64,000 bases of DNA from Sporisorium sorghi (lineage: Eukaryota; Basidiomycota; Ustilaginomycetes; Ustilaginales; Ustilaginaceae), in contig JALCCG010000024.1 of assembly GCA_023212695.1 (NCBI GenBank), forward strand, positions 1 to 64,000, in the 5' to 3' direction. Under the pieces are notes generated by a model. The model searched no databases and was not told the origin of the DNA. It worked only from the letters and a program-made list of their open reading frames with translations. This document shows positions 21,731 to 32,528 of this stretch, piece by piece (position 1 is the first letter of the stretch; each line of letters starts with the position of its first letter). The translations under genes and the position numbers were made by a program.

Positions 21731-24700
21731 CTACTCGGACAGCAAATCCACCGCCCGCTCGAGCACCTCCCTCAACCTCTCGCCCAGGTCCCCATCCTCC
21801 TCGCTGAACGCATTACCAACCACCAACTGCCGATTCTGCCCGAGCTGCACATTGAAACACCTGACGAGCTGCTTGTACCAGCCGAGCGTCCACCAGTGCG
21901 TCCACCCTTGCTGATCGTGCTCGAGAGCGGCGAGGTGGCGCTTGAAGCCCGTGATGGCGGTGATGAGCACCTTGCGCTGCTCGCTCTTGATCGCGTCGAG
22001 GTTGGCGAGCGCTTCGGCGGACGAGACTTGGCTGTTGGGCGCTGAAGAAGGTTCAGCAGCGGGTCGGATGGGCAGCGTGGCGCTGGTGGGGAACAGCGGC
22101 ATAAGTTCTTCCGCTTCAGCGGCAGCGGGAGGCGCGTCTTCGTCCAAAGGCAGCCCGGCCGCAGCAGCCGCCTCCTTGCGCTCCCTCTCCTCGGCCTCTT
22201 TGCGCTCGATCTCCTCCAGCCGTTTCTTCAACTGATCCACGCGCCCATTCACCTTTTCCAGCGTCAACCGCAACAGCGTCCACGTGTTGAACCCCACCCA
22301 TCCCTCCTTTTCCTCACCACCACCGCGAATCGCATCCGGCTCGTCCTGCGGCGGACTAAAGATAAACTCAACCACATCGGCAGGCTCCACAATCCTGTAC
22401 TGCAACAGCTTGTCCACCACAATGCGCACCCACTGCTGCGAGCGCGTCCAGAACCGAACCGCTCCGGCGAGGATGGCAGCACGCATGCGCGCACTGCGCG
22501 ACAGCTGTCGAAGCAGCGAGTGGTAGCGCTCGACGATGTTGAGGAAGTGCGAAAAGGATCGTGAACCGACTTGGAGGACGCACTGGATGGTGAGGTCGCG
22601 CACCACCACGTCGGCCTGCTGCTGGTCGCGCACCAGTCCCTCGCTGGTCTCGGTCGGGAGAGAAGACGAGTTGTCGAGGATGCTGGTCTTGAACGTCTCG
22701 AAATCAGCCAGAATCACCTCGGCGCTCGCTTTGGCCTTGATCGAGTTGATCAGCCTCGCCGCTTGTGCGCTGTACGGATGCGACTCGTCGGCATACGTGA
22801 AGACCGCCGCGGGCTCCTCGGCGGGCATGGCCACCGCCTGGATCTCGTCCGGGAGCGTCTGCTTGACGCGGTCAAAGTAGGCCAATCGAATCTCCAACTC
22901 GACGATGCGCTTCATAAACACGACCTTGGGATGCGAGGCCTCCAAGCCGGTATCAGGGATCCACTCCTTCCACGCCCAACCAAAGTTGAAGTTGGACAGG
23001 TGGATGGCAAACCAGTCCGCGAATCGGTGCACCGTTTCAACGTCGATGTTGTTGGGGGACGCGAGAGCGTTGTAAAAAGTGCGGATGGTTCGGCCGAGCG
23101 AAGGTGCCACTGTGCTGGGAGTGAGCGTGACGATCTCTCGCAGCAGAGAGGTGTAGTAGAGCGGGTTGCGCGGTGCAGTGGGCAGGATGAGCGCAGTCGA
23201 AAGGATAGATTCGACGAGCAAGTCGTCGAGTGACCAGTTGCCCTCTCCCGTCGATTGCTGCTCGTCATCAGTCTCTCCAAAAAGACCGGCTTCGGGCGAG
23301 ATCTTGGCACCGACAAACGTGCCCCTGCGCAGCCAGTTGGGCAAGTCGAGAATCAGCTTCGCGGCCTCTTTGCGGTTGACCTCGTACAGATCGATCATGT
23401 CGGCTACAATGGCTCGCAACACGACCGAAGCGGGGGAAGCGACAGCGGGCACGGTGTTGGCAAACCAGCGCGGCTGCAGGCTGACACGTTCGGGTCCAAC
23501 AGCGGCTTTCTTCTCCTCGAGCTCGCCTTTGCCCGTGTCGATTTTGCGTCGCTTGACCTGATGCTCGCCGAGTTGGGCGTAGGCCACGTCGAGACCCTGA
23601 TCTTCGGCGTCTTCTTCGGGTGGAACGAGCACGTCTGGCAGTGACACAGTTCGCTTTTCTTGGGGCACCTGCGTCGCTGAGGGCGAGATGGCGGCGGGAA
23701 GGAGATCCGAGGGGACGGGGAGGAAAGCAGGCCGAGCGTAGCCTCTGGCCCTGAGCTCTTCCAGAGCTTTGACAGCGTCGGGGAAGCCTTCGAGCCAGAC
23801 CGAGTCGAGGTCGTGCACGGGCTGAGTGAGTTCGACTTCGACCTTGCGTGCTGCATCGTAGGTGACCACTTTCTGGACCAGATCGTCGAGTTCAGCTTGG
23901 GCAGTTTCGCCATCAGCCAACAGGTCCTGACCAGCGCGGCAGAGAGTCTCGATGATGCAAATAGCCGCACGATCAGCTCTGGCGGCGGCTACCGCAGGCT
24001 CTTCCAGAACGGCTGCAAAAGAGGCTAGCAGAGTTCGCAAGGAGCTAGCAGGGACGATCTGGAGCGGCACGAGAGCGGCAAAGAGGTGCAGACTGAGACG
24101 CGTGTTTCTCCAAAGGCGCGCATCGAGGTAGGTGCGGAAGGCCTTGACGAGGTCCTTGAGGATGATGATACCCAACGAGTCGGGCTCTTCGGCCGCAGGG
24201 ATATCTTGGGCTTGGTCGTCGTCGATTCCAGCAGCAGCGGTAGTTGGAGGCTTAGATTGTTGCGAAAGGCAAAGGAAGCCGATGAGGGCGGCGATGAGTG
24301 GAGTCTTGTGCGGCTGTTCGGTGACCATGACCCGAAAAGCGGCGGTGAAGGGTTCGATGCCGTCTGCCGACTTGTCCTCGATCCATCGTGCCATTTTGAG
24401 CAAGTCGGAAGGGGGGTGGAAATCTTTTTCTTCGCCGAGCTTGAAGAGTTGGGAACGAATGTATCGAATTCGGTTTTCCTCGCGCTGTTCTACGGATTGC
24501 TGTTGGTGGTATCCTCCACCACCACCACCACCACCACCGCCGCCGCCGCCGCCTCCACCGCGGTATCCGCCTCGACCTCCACGACGAGGAGAGTTGGCCC
24601 ATCCCTGATCGCGTGTTCCATTGCCGCCTCCGTATCCGCCGTATCCTCCTCCTCCTCCTCCTCCTCCGTAGCTGCCATTGTTGCTATTATAAGACTGTTG

Positions 24701-24754
24701 GTACTGTTGGGAGTACCCCGAGCCGGTGTTCGAGGAAGAGTCCCAGCCGTCCAT
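21731..24754 (-). CDS. CBC1: Nuclear cap-binding complex large subunit (CBP80/NCBP1)
   Basis: An intronless 1007-residue protein. CBP80 binds CBP20 and the m7G cap and couples capping to splicing, export and decay. The N-terminal 90 residues are a Gly/Tyr/Gln-rich, RGG-type extension with a run of glycines. MIF4G domain 1 starts with ENRIRYIRSQLFKLGEEKDF and continues with FRVMVTEQPHKTPLIAALIG. MIF4G-like domains 2 and 3 fill the middle (LFAALVPLQIVPAS; NPLYYTSLLREIVTLTPST; FNFGWAWKEW) and C-terminus. It is longer than the human (790) or yeast (861) proteins mainly through the N-terminus and linkers. It is convergent with ARS2 and divergent from SPT4. Confidence 0.93.
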   Translation of the reverse strand: MDGWDSSSNTGSGYSQQYQQSYNSNNGSYGGGGGGGGYGGYGGGNGTRDQGWANSPRRGGRGGYRGGGGGGGGGGGGGGGGYHQQQSVEQREENRIRYIRSQLFKLGEEKDFHPPSDLLKMARWIEDKSADGIEPFTAAFRVMVTEQPHKTPLIAALIGFLCLSQQSKPPTTAAAGIDDDQAQDIPAAEEPDSLGIIILKDLVKAFRTYLDARLWRNTRLSLHLFAALVPLQIVPASSLRTLLASFAAVLEEPAVAAARADRAAICIIETLCRAGQDLLADGETAQAELDDLVQKVVTYDAARKVEVELTQPVHDLDSVWLEGFPDAVKALEELRARGYARPAFLPVPSDLLPAAISPSATQVPQEKRTVSLPDVLVPPEEDAEDQGLDVAYAQLGEHQVKRRKIDTGKGELEEKKAAVGPERVSLQPRWFANTVPAVASPASVVLRAIVADMIDLYEVNRKEAAKLILDLPNWLRRGTFVGAKISPEAGLFGETDDEQQSTGEGNWSLDDLLVESILSTALILPTAPRNPLYYTSLLREIVTLTPSTVAPSLGRTIRTFYNALASPNNIDVETVHRFADWFAIHLSNFNFGWAWKEWIPDTGLEASHPKVVFMKRIVELEIRLAYFDRVKQTLPDEIQAVAMPAEEPAAVFTYADESHPYSAQAARLINSIKAKASAEVILADFETFKTSILDNSSSLPTETSEGLVRDQQQADVVVRDLTIQCVLQVGSRSFSHFLNIVERYHSLLRQLSRSARMRAAILAGAVRFWTRSQQWVRIVVDKLLQYRIVEPADVVEFIFSPPQDEPDAIRGGGEEKEGWVGFNTWTLLRLTLEKVNGRVDQLKKRLEEIERKEAEERERKEAAAAAGLPLDEDAPPAAAEAEELMPLFPTSATLPIRPAAEPSSAPNSQVSSAEALANLDAIKSEQRKVLITAITGFKRHLAALEHDQQGWTHWWTLGWYKQLVRCFNVQLGQNRQLVVGNAFSEEDGDLGERLREVLERAVDLLSE

Positions 24755-25038
24755 GATTGAGCTGAGGGTGAATGGCTGCAGAGAGTGTGCTGAGGTGATA
24801 TGAAGGAAGGAAGGAAAGGAAGGAAAGGAAGAGTCGAGCACGGATCCCCCAAATTTTCGATTGGACGCGCCCTCTGTTCTCGGAAGTCGGATTTCGAACA
24901 AGCGCAGCTGAGCTTTGTTGGGCATTTCAACCAAACGACAGGCTCTTCTCTTCCTGATCACATCCTACACATCATCACTGTCATCGTCTTACCTCCTGTT
25001 CGGGATCATCCGACGCCAAAGTACACGCTTCCCCAACA

Positions 25039-25483
25039 ATGTCGACAAGAAAAGAAAAGCTTCGGGCTTGTCTCCGATGTCAATTCGTCCAATCTCCGCG
25101 AGACTTTCACCTGAAAGGATGCCCCAACTGCGAACCGGTGCTCGAGGTAGGTTGTAGCTGCAAACCGCTTTGACACTAATAGAAGCTATGCTGACTGAAC
25201 GCTCGACACTACCTTTCCGCCAACACACAGATGCAAGGAAGTCAAGATCGAGTGGCGGAATGCACCACGTCCAACTTCGACGGCATGATCTCGATGCTTC
25301 GTCCCGAGGAGAGTTGGGTGGCCAAGTGGCAGCGCATTGGTGAGTGTTTTGCAGTCTAGACGGATGCGCGTAGCATTGCTTTTTTACCGACATGATTTCT
25401 GTATCGAGTCAACAGAGAAACGACTTCCAGGGCTCTACGCTGTCAAAGTGGTCGGCAGACTTCCCGAGGGCATTGAAGCGTGA
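25039..25483 (+). CDS. SPT4: Transcription elongation factor SPT4 (3 exons)
   Basis: Exons 25039-25146, 25231-25339 and 25416-25483, with GT-AG introns of 84 and 76 bases, give 94 residues. Spt4 with Spt5 (DSIF) clamps RNA polymerase II. The zinc ribbon uses Cys11, Cys14, Cys28 and Cys31 (CLRC and GCPNC). The conserved segments ECTTSNFDGMISM, SWVAKWQRI and GLYAVKVVGRLP follow. It ends soon after that motif, slightly shorter than yeast (102) or human (117). The start codons of SPT4 and CBP80 are 284 bases apart and divergent. Confidence 0.93.
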
Positions 25484-25573
25484 CCTTTTCCCCAAACATT
25501 TGCACAGCACAGTCTTTTCTCTTTCTTTCGTTGTCCCATGTATTGCTATTACAATCCGATCGCAGCTTGCGAG

Positions 25574-26934
25574 CTATCGATTCGGTCTTCTCCCGTCCAT
25601 CGCACCTGCATTCATCGCCTTGTTGACCAGGTCCAACCGTCTCTCCTCGCGCATCCGCTCCAAAGCCTTGACCACGCCCGCACCGTTGGTCGCCATCCTA
25701 GCCACCGCATTCAGCATATGATACCCACTCACTATATGCTGCACCACCTCGGCCAGCAACGGCAAGCTGACATTCAAGCTCGCGAAAAACGTCAGCGCCT
25801 CCTGGCTCGGCGGTGCGGCGTCCTCGAGCTGGGCTGCGTCGCAGAGCGCGTTGAACTCGGCCGGGGTCGAGTTGGGATCGTTGAGCATGTCGTTGAGTTT
25901 GTCTTGATGCTGTCGTCGTTTATCCTGCATGGTTTGCATGGATGTGGTGATTTTTTCGCATGCGGGCGTGTGCAGGCTCAGCGCGAGCCAGAGCGAGGCG
26001 AGGGCCACCATGTAGGGCGGGTACATGAGTGGCACATCGGTTTTGTACGTGTCGTTGAGCACGAACCACGACAGTTGCAGCACTTGCTCGTCGAATTCCA
26101 CCAGTCGTACCGTTGTCGTCGTCTTGGAAGGATCGGCATGGGCTGTAGATGATGATGATGTCGACGACGATGCTAGACCGAGCGACGCCTGCTGCTCCTC
26201 AACCCCGGGTAAACCTTTGACCACTCCAAACGCCTCAACCTCCAATCCCAACCCCACCATCTGCCCTCCTCCTGCACCACCGACATCCTTGGCAACCACA
26301 CCGTACGTCTCCCACAACCCAATCAAGCTCCTATACGCATGATACACGATCATGTCGAACTCCATCTCTTCCACCAGGTAGAACTCCATCTCTGCCAGAC
26401 TCGAGTTGTCCCCGGGCAACCCACGGAACCCGACTTCTTGGAAGGTACGTGTCGCTTCTGCCACCGCCGATTTGATGTGGATGGGCGACTCTTCCACTTT
26501 GGCCGCTACGTAGACGCAGGTCGCGCAGACTAGGAAAGGGTCGAGTGCACTGTACGAGTTCTTGCTGAAGAAGCGCCGGAAGAAGACATTAGCTGAAGCG
26601 ACCACGCGTTGGCGCAGGTTGAGACGCTTGCACATGGTCGAGATTACTATGAAGAGGCGAGCAGAGTGAATGAAAGTCAGTCAAAAAGTCTGAGCGAGAA
26701 GAGAAGGACTTGCAAGACTTACAATTCGAAAAGAACACACCAAGAGCAGCACACTCGCGCCGTGTCGCATACTGTAGATCTTCCTTGCGCGCTAGCTCGA
26801 GCTGCGGTGCATCGAGCAGCCAGTTGTTGCTGTGCGAGAATATCAATGAAATGTCAGTCCAGATCCGCTGTGTATGCTGTCTGTCAGAGACGACAAACAT
26901 ACCATTGTGTAGATGCCCAGTAGTTGGCCGACAT
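25574..26934 (-). CDS. SSN8: Cyclin C, Mediator CDK8-module cyclin (3 exons)
   Basis: Exons on the minus strand are 26934-26903, 26829-26723 and 26646-25574, with GT-AG introns of 73 and 76 bases. The product is 403 residues. It begins MSANYWASTQ, as in cyclin C, and continues into the cyclin box: LNLRQRVVASANVFFRRFF, then DPFLVCATCVYVAAKVEE. Exon junction 2-3 aligns without gaps to cyclin C (FFSN-LISTM). Cyclin C activates Cdk8 in the Mediator kinase module. A Gly/Ser-rich insert of about 60 residues in the second half makes it longer than the usual 280-320. It converges with SPT4, 90 bases apart. Confidence 0.92.
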
Positions 26935-27147
26935 GTCCCTGTCCTCATTTGCGCCAGATGAGATGATGATGATGGTGGTCGTCGACGTCGAAGTGTTGGT
27001 TGGACTGTGCGTTGCGAGTCTTGTTTTTTTTTTTTTTTTTTTTTTTTGGAGCGTTCAAGGGTCCTTCTTGATCTTCGTGTTGCGAGCTGCCCTTTTCTTC
27101 TCACACCATCACCACCTCCTAGTCACACCTGCGACGAGGCATCCACA

Positions 27148-28394
27148 ATGTCGCTCATATTCAACCTACCCAATCCACCGCTCTCACCACCCCTTCTCTC
27201 CACGGGTTTCGCAGTGGGCGCCTCGACACTCTTCACCTTCTCCTACGTCGCCTCCCTCTACCTCTCCCCCGCCGGTCGGCTGTCGGCAGGCAAGCAAGAT
27301 GCGCAGGGCAACGCTATAAATCGAGACCATCCCGTGGTCATACGCGCAAGGATCAAGACGGCTAGCTTGGCCACTGCTTTGACAATGGTAGCGACGGGCG
27401 CTGCGTTGTGGTTCAAAGGTGTCATTCCGAGAGCTGTAAGTGTGGGATCTCGTCTAGAGGAGCGGAAAGAGCTTCTCGTTGTGCTGACAGACAGTGCTGC
27501 AATATTTTGCTGGTTCGATGACAGGGCTGGCTGCTGGACACGCTCAACATCAGCCGCCTGCTCGGCCTGCCTCTCCCCGTCCCTTCCCTGCTCACCTCCA
27601 ACTTCATGCCCATCCAACCCGCCCTTCCGGCATACATCACCCTCCTCGCCACGCACATCGTCTCGCCCTTGCTACTCACATCGCTCCTCTTCCTCGGCCC
27701 GCTCTACGTCTCCTTGCTCGACGCCGAGCTGCCCTTCCAGCGCTTCTTTTCATTCCAGCGCGATGTGGTTGACAAGTTCACCTCGCTCTCCGGCGTGCGC
27801 AACTTCATCGTCGGGCCGTTGACGGAAGAGCTCGTGTTTCGGCCGTCCATCCTCACGCTGCTGTTCTTTGCGGGAGTGTCTCGAGCGAGACTGGTCTGGG
27901 CGACGCCTGGTTTTTTTGCGATTGCGCATGCGCACCATGCATACAATGCGTTTTTGGCGGGTGGGGGCACGAGGAGTGCGGCGGTGAGAGCGGCGGTGAG
28001 CGCGGTGGTGCAGCTGGGGTACACGAGCGTGTTTGGATGGTATGCCAACTTTCTGTTTCTGAGGAGCGGCAGTGTGGCGGCGCCGGCGGTGGCGCATGTC
28101 GTGTGCAATGTTATGGGGCTACCGAACCCGGTGGCTGCGGGAGAGAGACATGTCAAGAGACGCACAGGTACGTTTGCAAGACGCAGCCAGACGCTGTCCC
28201 GACTGTGTAGCGCAAGCAAAGAGCAAAGTTTTACTGACGAACACTACCGTTTCCGATCGCTCCTCGATTGCTCGCAACGACACTCGACACCAGCGATCTG
28301 GACAGCCCACGCAGCGGGCATCGTCCTATTCGCGCGCTTCCTGTTCCCGCTCACCTCGTCCCACATCTGGGGGCCCTCGCTGTACTGGCACTAA
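27148..28394 (+). CDS. RCE1: CAAX prenyl endopeptidase RCE1 (3 exons)
   Basis: Exons 27148-27435, 27525-28167 and 28294-28394 give 343 residues. RCE1 removes the last three residues of farnesylated or geranylgeranylated CAAX proteins (Ras, Rho, mating pheromone) in the ER membrane. It is polytopic. The glutamate metalloprotease-like motif EExxxR appears as TEELVFR near residue 195. The later catalytic histidines lie in FAIAHAHHAYN and AHVVCNVMGLP. Intron 2 is exactly 126 bases, keeps the frame and contains no stop, so retention would add 42 residues just before the last membrane segment. Intron 1 is 89 bases. A poly-T tract lies upstream at about 27017-27040. Confidence 0.93.
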
Positions 28395-28441
28395 AACCCC
28401 TTCCCCATCCCCGCTAGCATGCAATAGATCCCCAACATCCC

Positions 28442-31400
28442 TCAAAACGTCAACCTTGTCAACTGCGCCACCCTAACCTGTTCCGGGCCCAACGCACCCA
28501 GCCACCGCTCGTAGCCGTAATCGGGCGTACCTGTCAACCACGACGTGAGAGCGGCTGCGCGCGAGGTCCTCGTCACTCTACCCATCGGTGGCGGAGGTTG
28601 TGCGGAGTCGGTCTGCTGCTGCTGGGCGCGGAGCGAGGCGTGGATCTGCGCGAGGTCCTCGTCCACCAGCGCCATGAGGCGCACCATGGGTGCGTAGTCG
28701 GTCACCAGTGCGGGGGGGAGGAGCGAAGACGAGTACCGCAGGGTGGTGAGTAAGGGCTCGACGAGCGTGTGTAGTCGCAAAGCTTGGCGCTGCATCTGCG
28801 CTTCACCATCCACCTTTCCCCCACTACCACCACCGTTATCAACGTCGGCACCAGCCGCCAAGCCAGCGAGCGAAGCATGCATCTCTGCGAGCGTCGATCT
28901 GTACTCCGGCTGTGCACCCGCGCCGCCGGCGCCGACAACGGCCCGCCGCTGCTGCAGCGACGCCAGCGGACTCGGGACGAGCTGCACCCAGGCGCCCCAC
29001 TGTCTCGCCGACGACGACGCGTCGACGCCTGCGTCCCCGAATGCGTCCATTTCTGCGTGCGCGCCGTGCAGGGCGTGCTCGAAGACGTCGGCTGCGCTGC
29101 TGGATTCCGCGGCGCGGGCGAGGGTTCTCGTGTCGACCTCGGCTGCTGCGAGTGACGGGAGCCAGTCCCGCTGCCCTGTGGGCGGTACAGAAGCCAGGTG
29201 GCCAAAGTGCAGCTGGTACATCGCCTGGCGCAAATCCGCGCATGTCGCCTCGCCCTCCGCCTCCAGCGCGCGCTGCGTAGCGGGGAGACGGAGCAGCATC
29301 GCTTCCACCTGCTCAGCCGTGACCACGCGACCCATGTACGCCGCCACCGTCTGCAGCCACGGCACCACCTGCCCCTCCAACTCCGGCGCAGCGTACTCCA
29401 GCACCTGCTGCACAGGCAGATCATAGACCGGCACCAGCTCGAGCTCGTTGCACACCACCACCACAGGCCGCTTACTCTCCGCAACCAGCTCCACCACCGC
29501 CGCCCAAAACCCTTTGTCTTCGTCGAACAGCACGTCGGCCTCTTCGATCAGGATGAGCGACTGGCGCACCCCCACCCCCGCCGCTGCCGCGCTCGGTTGA
29601 GGTTTGTGCTTGAGTGTGGCCCCGCCACCGACGCCGCCGGAGGAGACCATGTGATTGCGCCCGAGATCGCCGACGGCGGCGAGCAGCTCCTTGCCGCTGC
29701 GCTTGCCCATGCCCGGGTACAGTTCGAAGACTTCGTAGCCGAGCTCGGCGGCGCAGGCGTAGACCGAGGCGGTCTTGCCGCTGCCGTGTGCGCCGGTGAG
29801 GATGATGCAGTTCGTGAGGCGGTCGAGCGGGGCAAAGCTGTGCTGCTGTTGTGATTGAGAAGAAGGCCCGGGTTGAGCGGTGGTGGCCTCGGGAGGGTGC
29901 AGCGCAGCAGCAGTGCCCTGAGACGACTTCATGTCTCCGGCGCTCTCCCCGTCGTCGTCCGTGGGCGTGCTCTTGCGCTCGATCTTAGCAAACTTCGCAA
30001 ACCACCCATCGCCGGCATTCGACCCATCGAACCCCCCCACTGCATCCTCCTGCTCATCCTCCTCGTCATCGTCGACAATGAAATCAGCCATCTCATCACT
30101 ATCCTCCTCCTCATCGCTGTACCCGCGCCTTACCCTCCTCTTCTTGCGGCTGCGATCGACCCTCCGCTGCACCGCTGCACGCTTGCGCTTGCTGTCCGTA
30201 GTCCGCACCGAGCCGGGCGCAGCCACGAGCAGGCGCCGCAGCCAGTCGCGCAGGTATCCCGCATTTGCCTCGTTGCCCAGACACGCCGATGCGGAAAGCG
30301 GGCGGAAGGCGTCGTTCCACAGCTGGCCCGAGGCGCGGCATGTGGCTGCCTGTTCAGCGGCTGAGGTGCCAGAGAGGTGGGCGGAGAGGCGACTCGTGTC
30401 GATCTGTGCGAGGACGTCGCTGGGCGCGGAGGATGCGTCGGAGCTGAGGAGGCTGATGCTGTCGAGATGAGGCTGAGGGCGAGTGCGGTTCAGCTGGCTG
30501 ACAAAGTCCGGTGGTGGAGCTGAATCGACGGACTTCGCGGTTGAGCGAGAGGGCTGAGACTGCCAACGAGCGCGGAAGACCGCGAGATCGGACCGCGCGT
30601 GCGAGAGAAGCTCCCTTTCGCCATCAAGCAGACCCACGACGTGCGTATCTTCCTCCGTAGGCCAGGGTGCAGATTGCGGTTTCTTCGGTTTGGACGATGC
30701 CGCTCTCTGCGTGGAAAACAGGCTCCACGACGCAGGTGGAGCATTGAACGTCGAAGTTGTTGCGGGTGCTTTGCCCTTTGCGTCTATCGAATGCGACGAT
30801 ATTGCCGCATTGCCGTCGCCACCGTGGCCGGAAACGCCGTCGATGTCTATTGGCGGAACAGCAGGCTGCTGCTTGGGCTTCTTGACGAAAAAGGGATGTG
30901 GATTGGCGGTGGCAGCTGCACCGGTGCCCTTGACAGCTAAACTGAGCGGTTTGGGCTCGACTTGCTTTGAGGGCTGATTGGGTCTCGACGATGACGAGGA
31001 CGCATCGACGGACACCGCTTCACAGGACTGCTGCCGAGCCTTGCCCGCATTCGCCTTGTTCTTGTTGGAGGCGACAACACGAGTCTCGAGCAGCTCAAAG
31101 TCGTCTGCATCGCTGTTGCCACTCGAACGAGACTGCCGAGGCTCGGCTTGGGCTGACTTGAGCGCCTTTTTGGCGGCACTCGCTTCGAGCTTGGCTTGGC
31201 GCTTCTCCTCTTTGATGCGTGCCGACTCTTGCGCCTTGTCTGCACGCAGTACGGCTTTAAGGTCCTCGCGGTATGACACGGGGGCTTTGGAGCGGCTGGA
31301 GCGTGTGGGCCGCTTGTTCTCGGTGTCGGATTCGTCGTTCGAGTCGATCGAGAGGGCGGAGGGGCCACCTGGTCTGAAGAATGGATGCAATGCTGGTTGA

Positions 31401-31906
31401 GGTTTGGTTTCAGGGTTTGTTGTTGTCGATGAAGTGCTGGCGGTCGCGAGGGAGGCGTTCGGTGCCGTTTCCGTAGGCTTGGCGGTCAGCACAGAGTTTG
31501 CCTCGGGTGCAGAGGATATTGAGGTCTGCTGTGTCGATGTCGGGATACCGGCGCTCGATGTCGCTTCAGAAGCGGAGGAGGAGCAAGGAGAGGACGACGA
31601 AGAAGCTGTCATGTCTATTGGCAGGTCACCATTGCGAGAAGGGACAGGCTCCGGAGTCGAGATGTCAAGCACTTGTTTCGAGTTGGCAGCAGCATCCTGC
31701 GAGCTGGGAAAGAGTGCTGGATCGAGTTGCGGCTGCGGATCGAGATCAAGCTCTTGTGGCAATGGCGGTGTGATGGCCTGGTACGGTGGAGTGTCTATGT
31801 CCAAAAGCACCGGATCTTGCTGCTCTAGCAAACGATGCGATTGTGGAAGATGGACGGGTCTGATGGACGGCGGTGGAGCAGCCCATGGCAGAGTGGCCTG
31901 TCTCAT
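28442..31906 (-). CDS. ELG1: ELG1/ATAD5, RFC-like PCNA unloader subunit
   Basis: A 1154-residue frame from the ATG at 31906; the frame is open upstream but offers no earlier ATG. Elg1 replaces Rfc1 in an RFC-like complex that removes PCNA from replicated DNA. The N-terminus begins MRQATLPW, a PIP-box-like segment, followed by a long disordered basic/acidic region. The AAA+ core has Walker A GAHGSGKT near residue 703, ELGYEVFELYPGMGKRSGKE after it, and Walker B LILIEEADVLFDEDKGF near 783. The helical C-terminal part is short. It lies tail-to-tail with RCE1, 47 bases apart. Confidence 0.88.
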   Translation of the reverse strand: MRQATLPWAAPPPSIRPVHLPQSHRLLEQQDPVLLDIDTPPYQAITPPLPQELDLDPQPQLDPALFPSSQDAAANSKQVLDISTPEPVPSRNGDLPIDMTASSSSSPCSSSASEATSSAGIPTSTQQTSISSAPEANSVLTAKPTETAPNASLATASTSSTTTNPETKPQPALHPFFRPGGPSALSIDSNDESDTENKRPTRSSRSKAPVSYREDLKAVLRADKAQESARIKEEKRQAKLEASAAKKALKSAQAEPRQSRSSGNSDADDFELLETRVVASNKNKANAGKARQQSCEAVSVDASSSSSRPNQPSKQVEPKPLSLAVKGTGAAATANPHPFFVKKPKQQPAVPPIDIDGVSGHGGDGNAAISSHSIDAKGKAPATTSTFNAPPASWSLFSTQRAASSKPKKPQSAPWPTEEDTHVVGLLDGERELLSHARSDLAVFRARWQSQPSRSTAKSVDSAPPPDFVSQLNRTRPQPHLDSISLLSSDASSAPSDVLAQIDTSRLSAHLSGTSAAEQAATCRASGQLWNDAFRPLSASACLGNEANAGYLRDWLRRLLVAAPGSVRTTDSKRKRAAVQRRVDRSRKKRRVRRGYSDEEEDSDEMADFIVDDDEEDEQEDAVGGFDGSNAGDGWFAKFAKIERKSTPTDDDGESAGDMKSSQGTAAALHPPEATTAQPGPSSQSQQQHSFAPLDRLTNCIILTGAHGSGKTASVYACAAELGYEVFELYPGMGKRSGKELLAAVGDLGRNHMVSSGGVGGGATLKHKPQPSAAAAGVGVRQSLILIEEADVLFDEDKGFWAAVVELVAESKRPVVVVCNELELVPVYDLPVQQVLEYAAPELEGQVVPWLQTVAAYMGRVVTAEQVEAMLLRLPATQRALEAEGEATCADLRQAMYQLHFGHLASVPPTGQRDWLPSLAAAEVDTRTLARAAESSSAADVFEHALHGAHAEMDAFGDAGVDASSSARQWGAWVQLVPSPLASLQQRRAVVGAGGAGAQPEYRSTLAEMHASLAGLAAGADVDNGGGSGGKVDGEAQMQRQALRLHTLVEPLLTTLRYSSSLLPPALVTDYAPMVRLMALVDEDLAQIHASLRAQQQQTDSAQPPPPMGRVTRTSRAAALTSWLTGTPDYGYERWLGALGPEQVRVAQLTRLTF

Positions 31907-32528
31907 GACCTTGCCATCTGTTTTCTGCCTAGATTGGTGAGAGGGGATGGTTGTCGTTGTTGGTGGTTGCTGTCGAGTTGAGTTGCACAAAGCGTTAACT
32001 GACACTTCGACTCGACTGTCCTGCTGCGGATCGCTCAAAATTTCAATCTACGCGACGCGACGCGTCCTGTGCACAAAAAAAAAAAGGTTGCTGTTAGGTC
32101 GTATCCATACACATCTTGATGACAAAAATCGTTTCGGCTCCGCGTCGGCTTGTTCGATTTCCGCATGGAAATTCGCATTGGAAATGACGTCAAGCTGAGC
32201 TGCAGCTGCCAAACACTGCTCGACACCGCTGCCTTGGAGATGGTTACCTACAACAGCAACAGCAGCAGCAGCCACGAGCCGCACTCGCCACGAGTTCGTG
32301 CCGGAAGCCAAAAGCCGTCCGTCGGTGTCGATCCTTTTCACACTGCGTGTTTGTAGCGAAGCTGACTGACCCGGCAAGGGTTCACGCGGGCAGGGTCCAA
32401 AGGCGGTGGCATCATGGCAACGGCGAATCTATATATTCAGATCCGGTAGCGTCGCTTCCTCCAGTACTTCTATCAGCACCACCACGGGTTCCTCAACCTT
32501 CTTCAAACGCATCTTTTCTACAACAACA
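31907..32528. promoter_or_regulatory. Divergent promoter of ELG1 and the small hydrophilic-protein gene
   Basis: 622 bases with a short A run (about 32077-32088), a CAG-type repeat near 32250-32272 and a TATATA-like box at about 32429-32435, roughly 95 bases before the plus-strand ATG. Confidence 0.5.
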
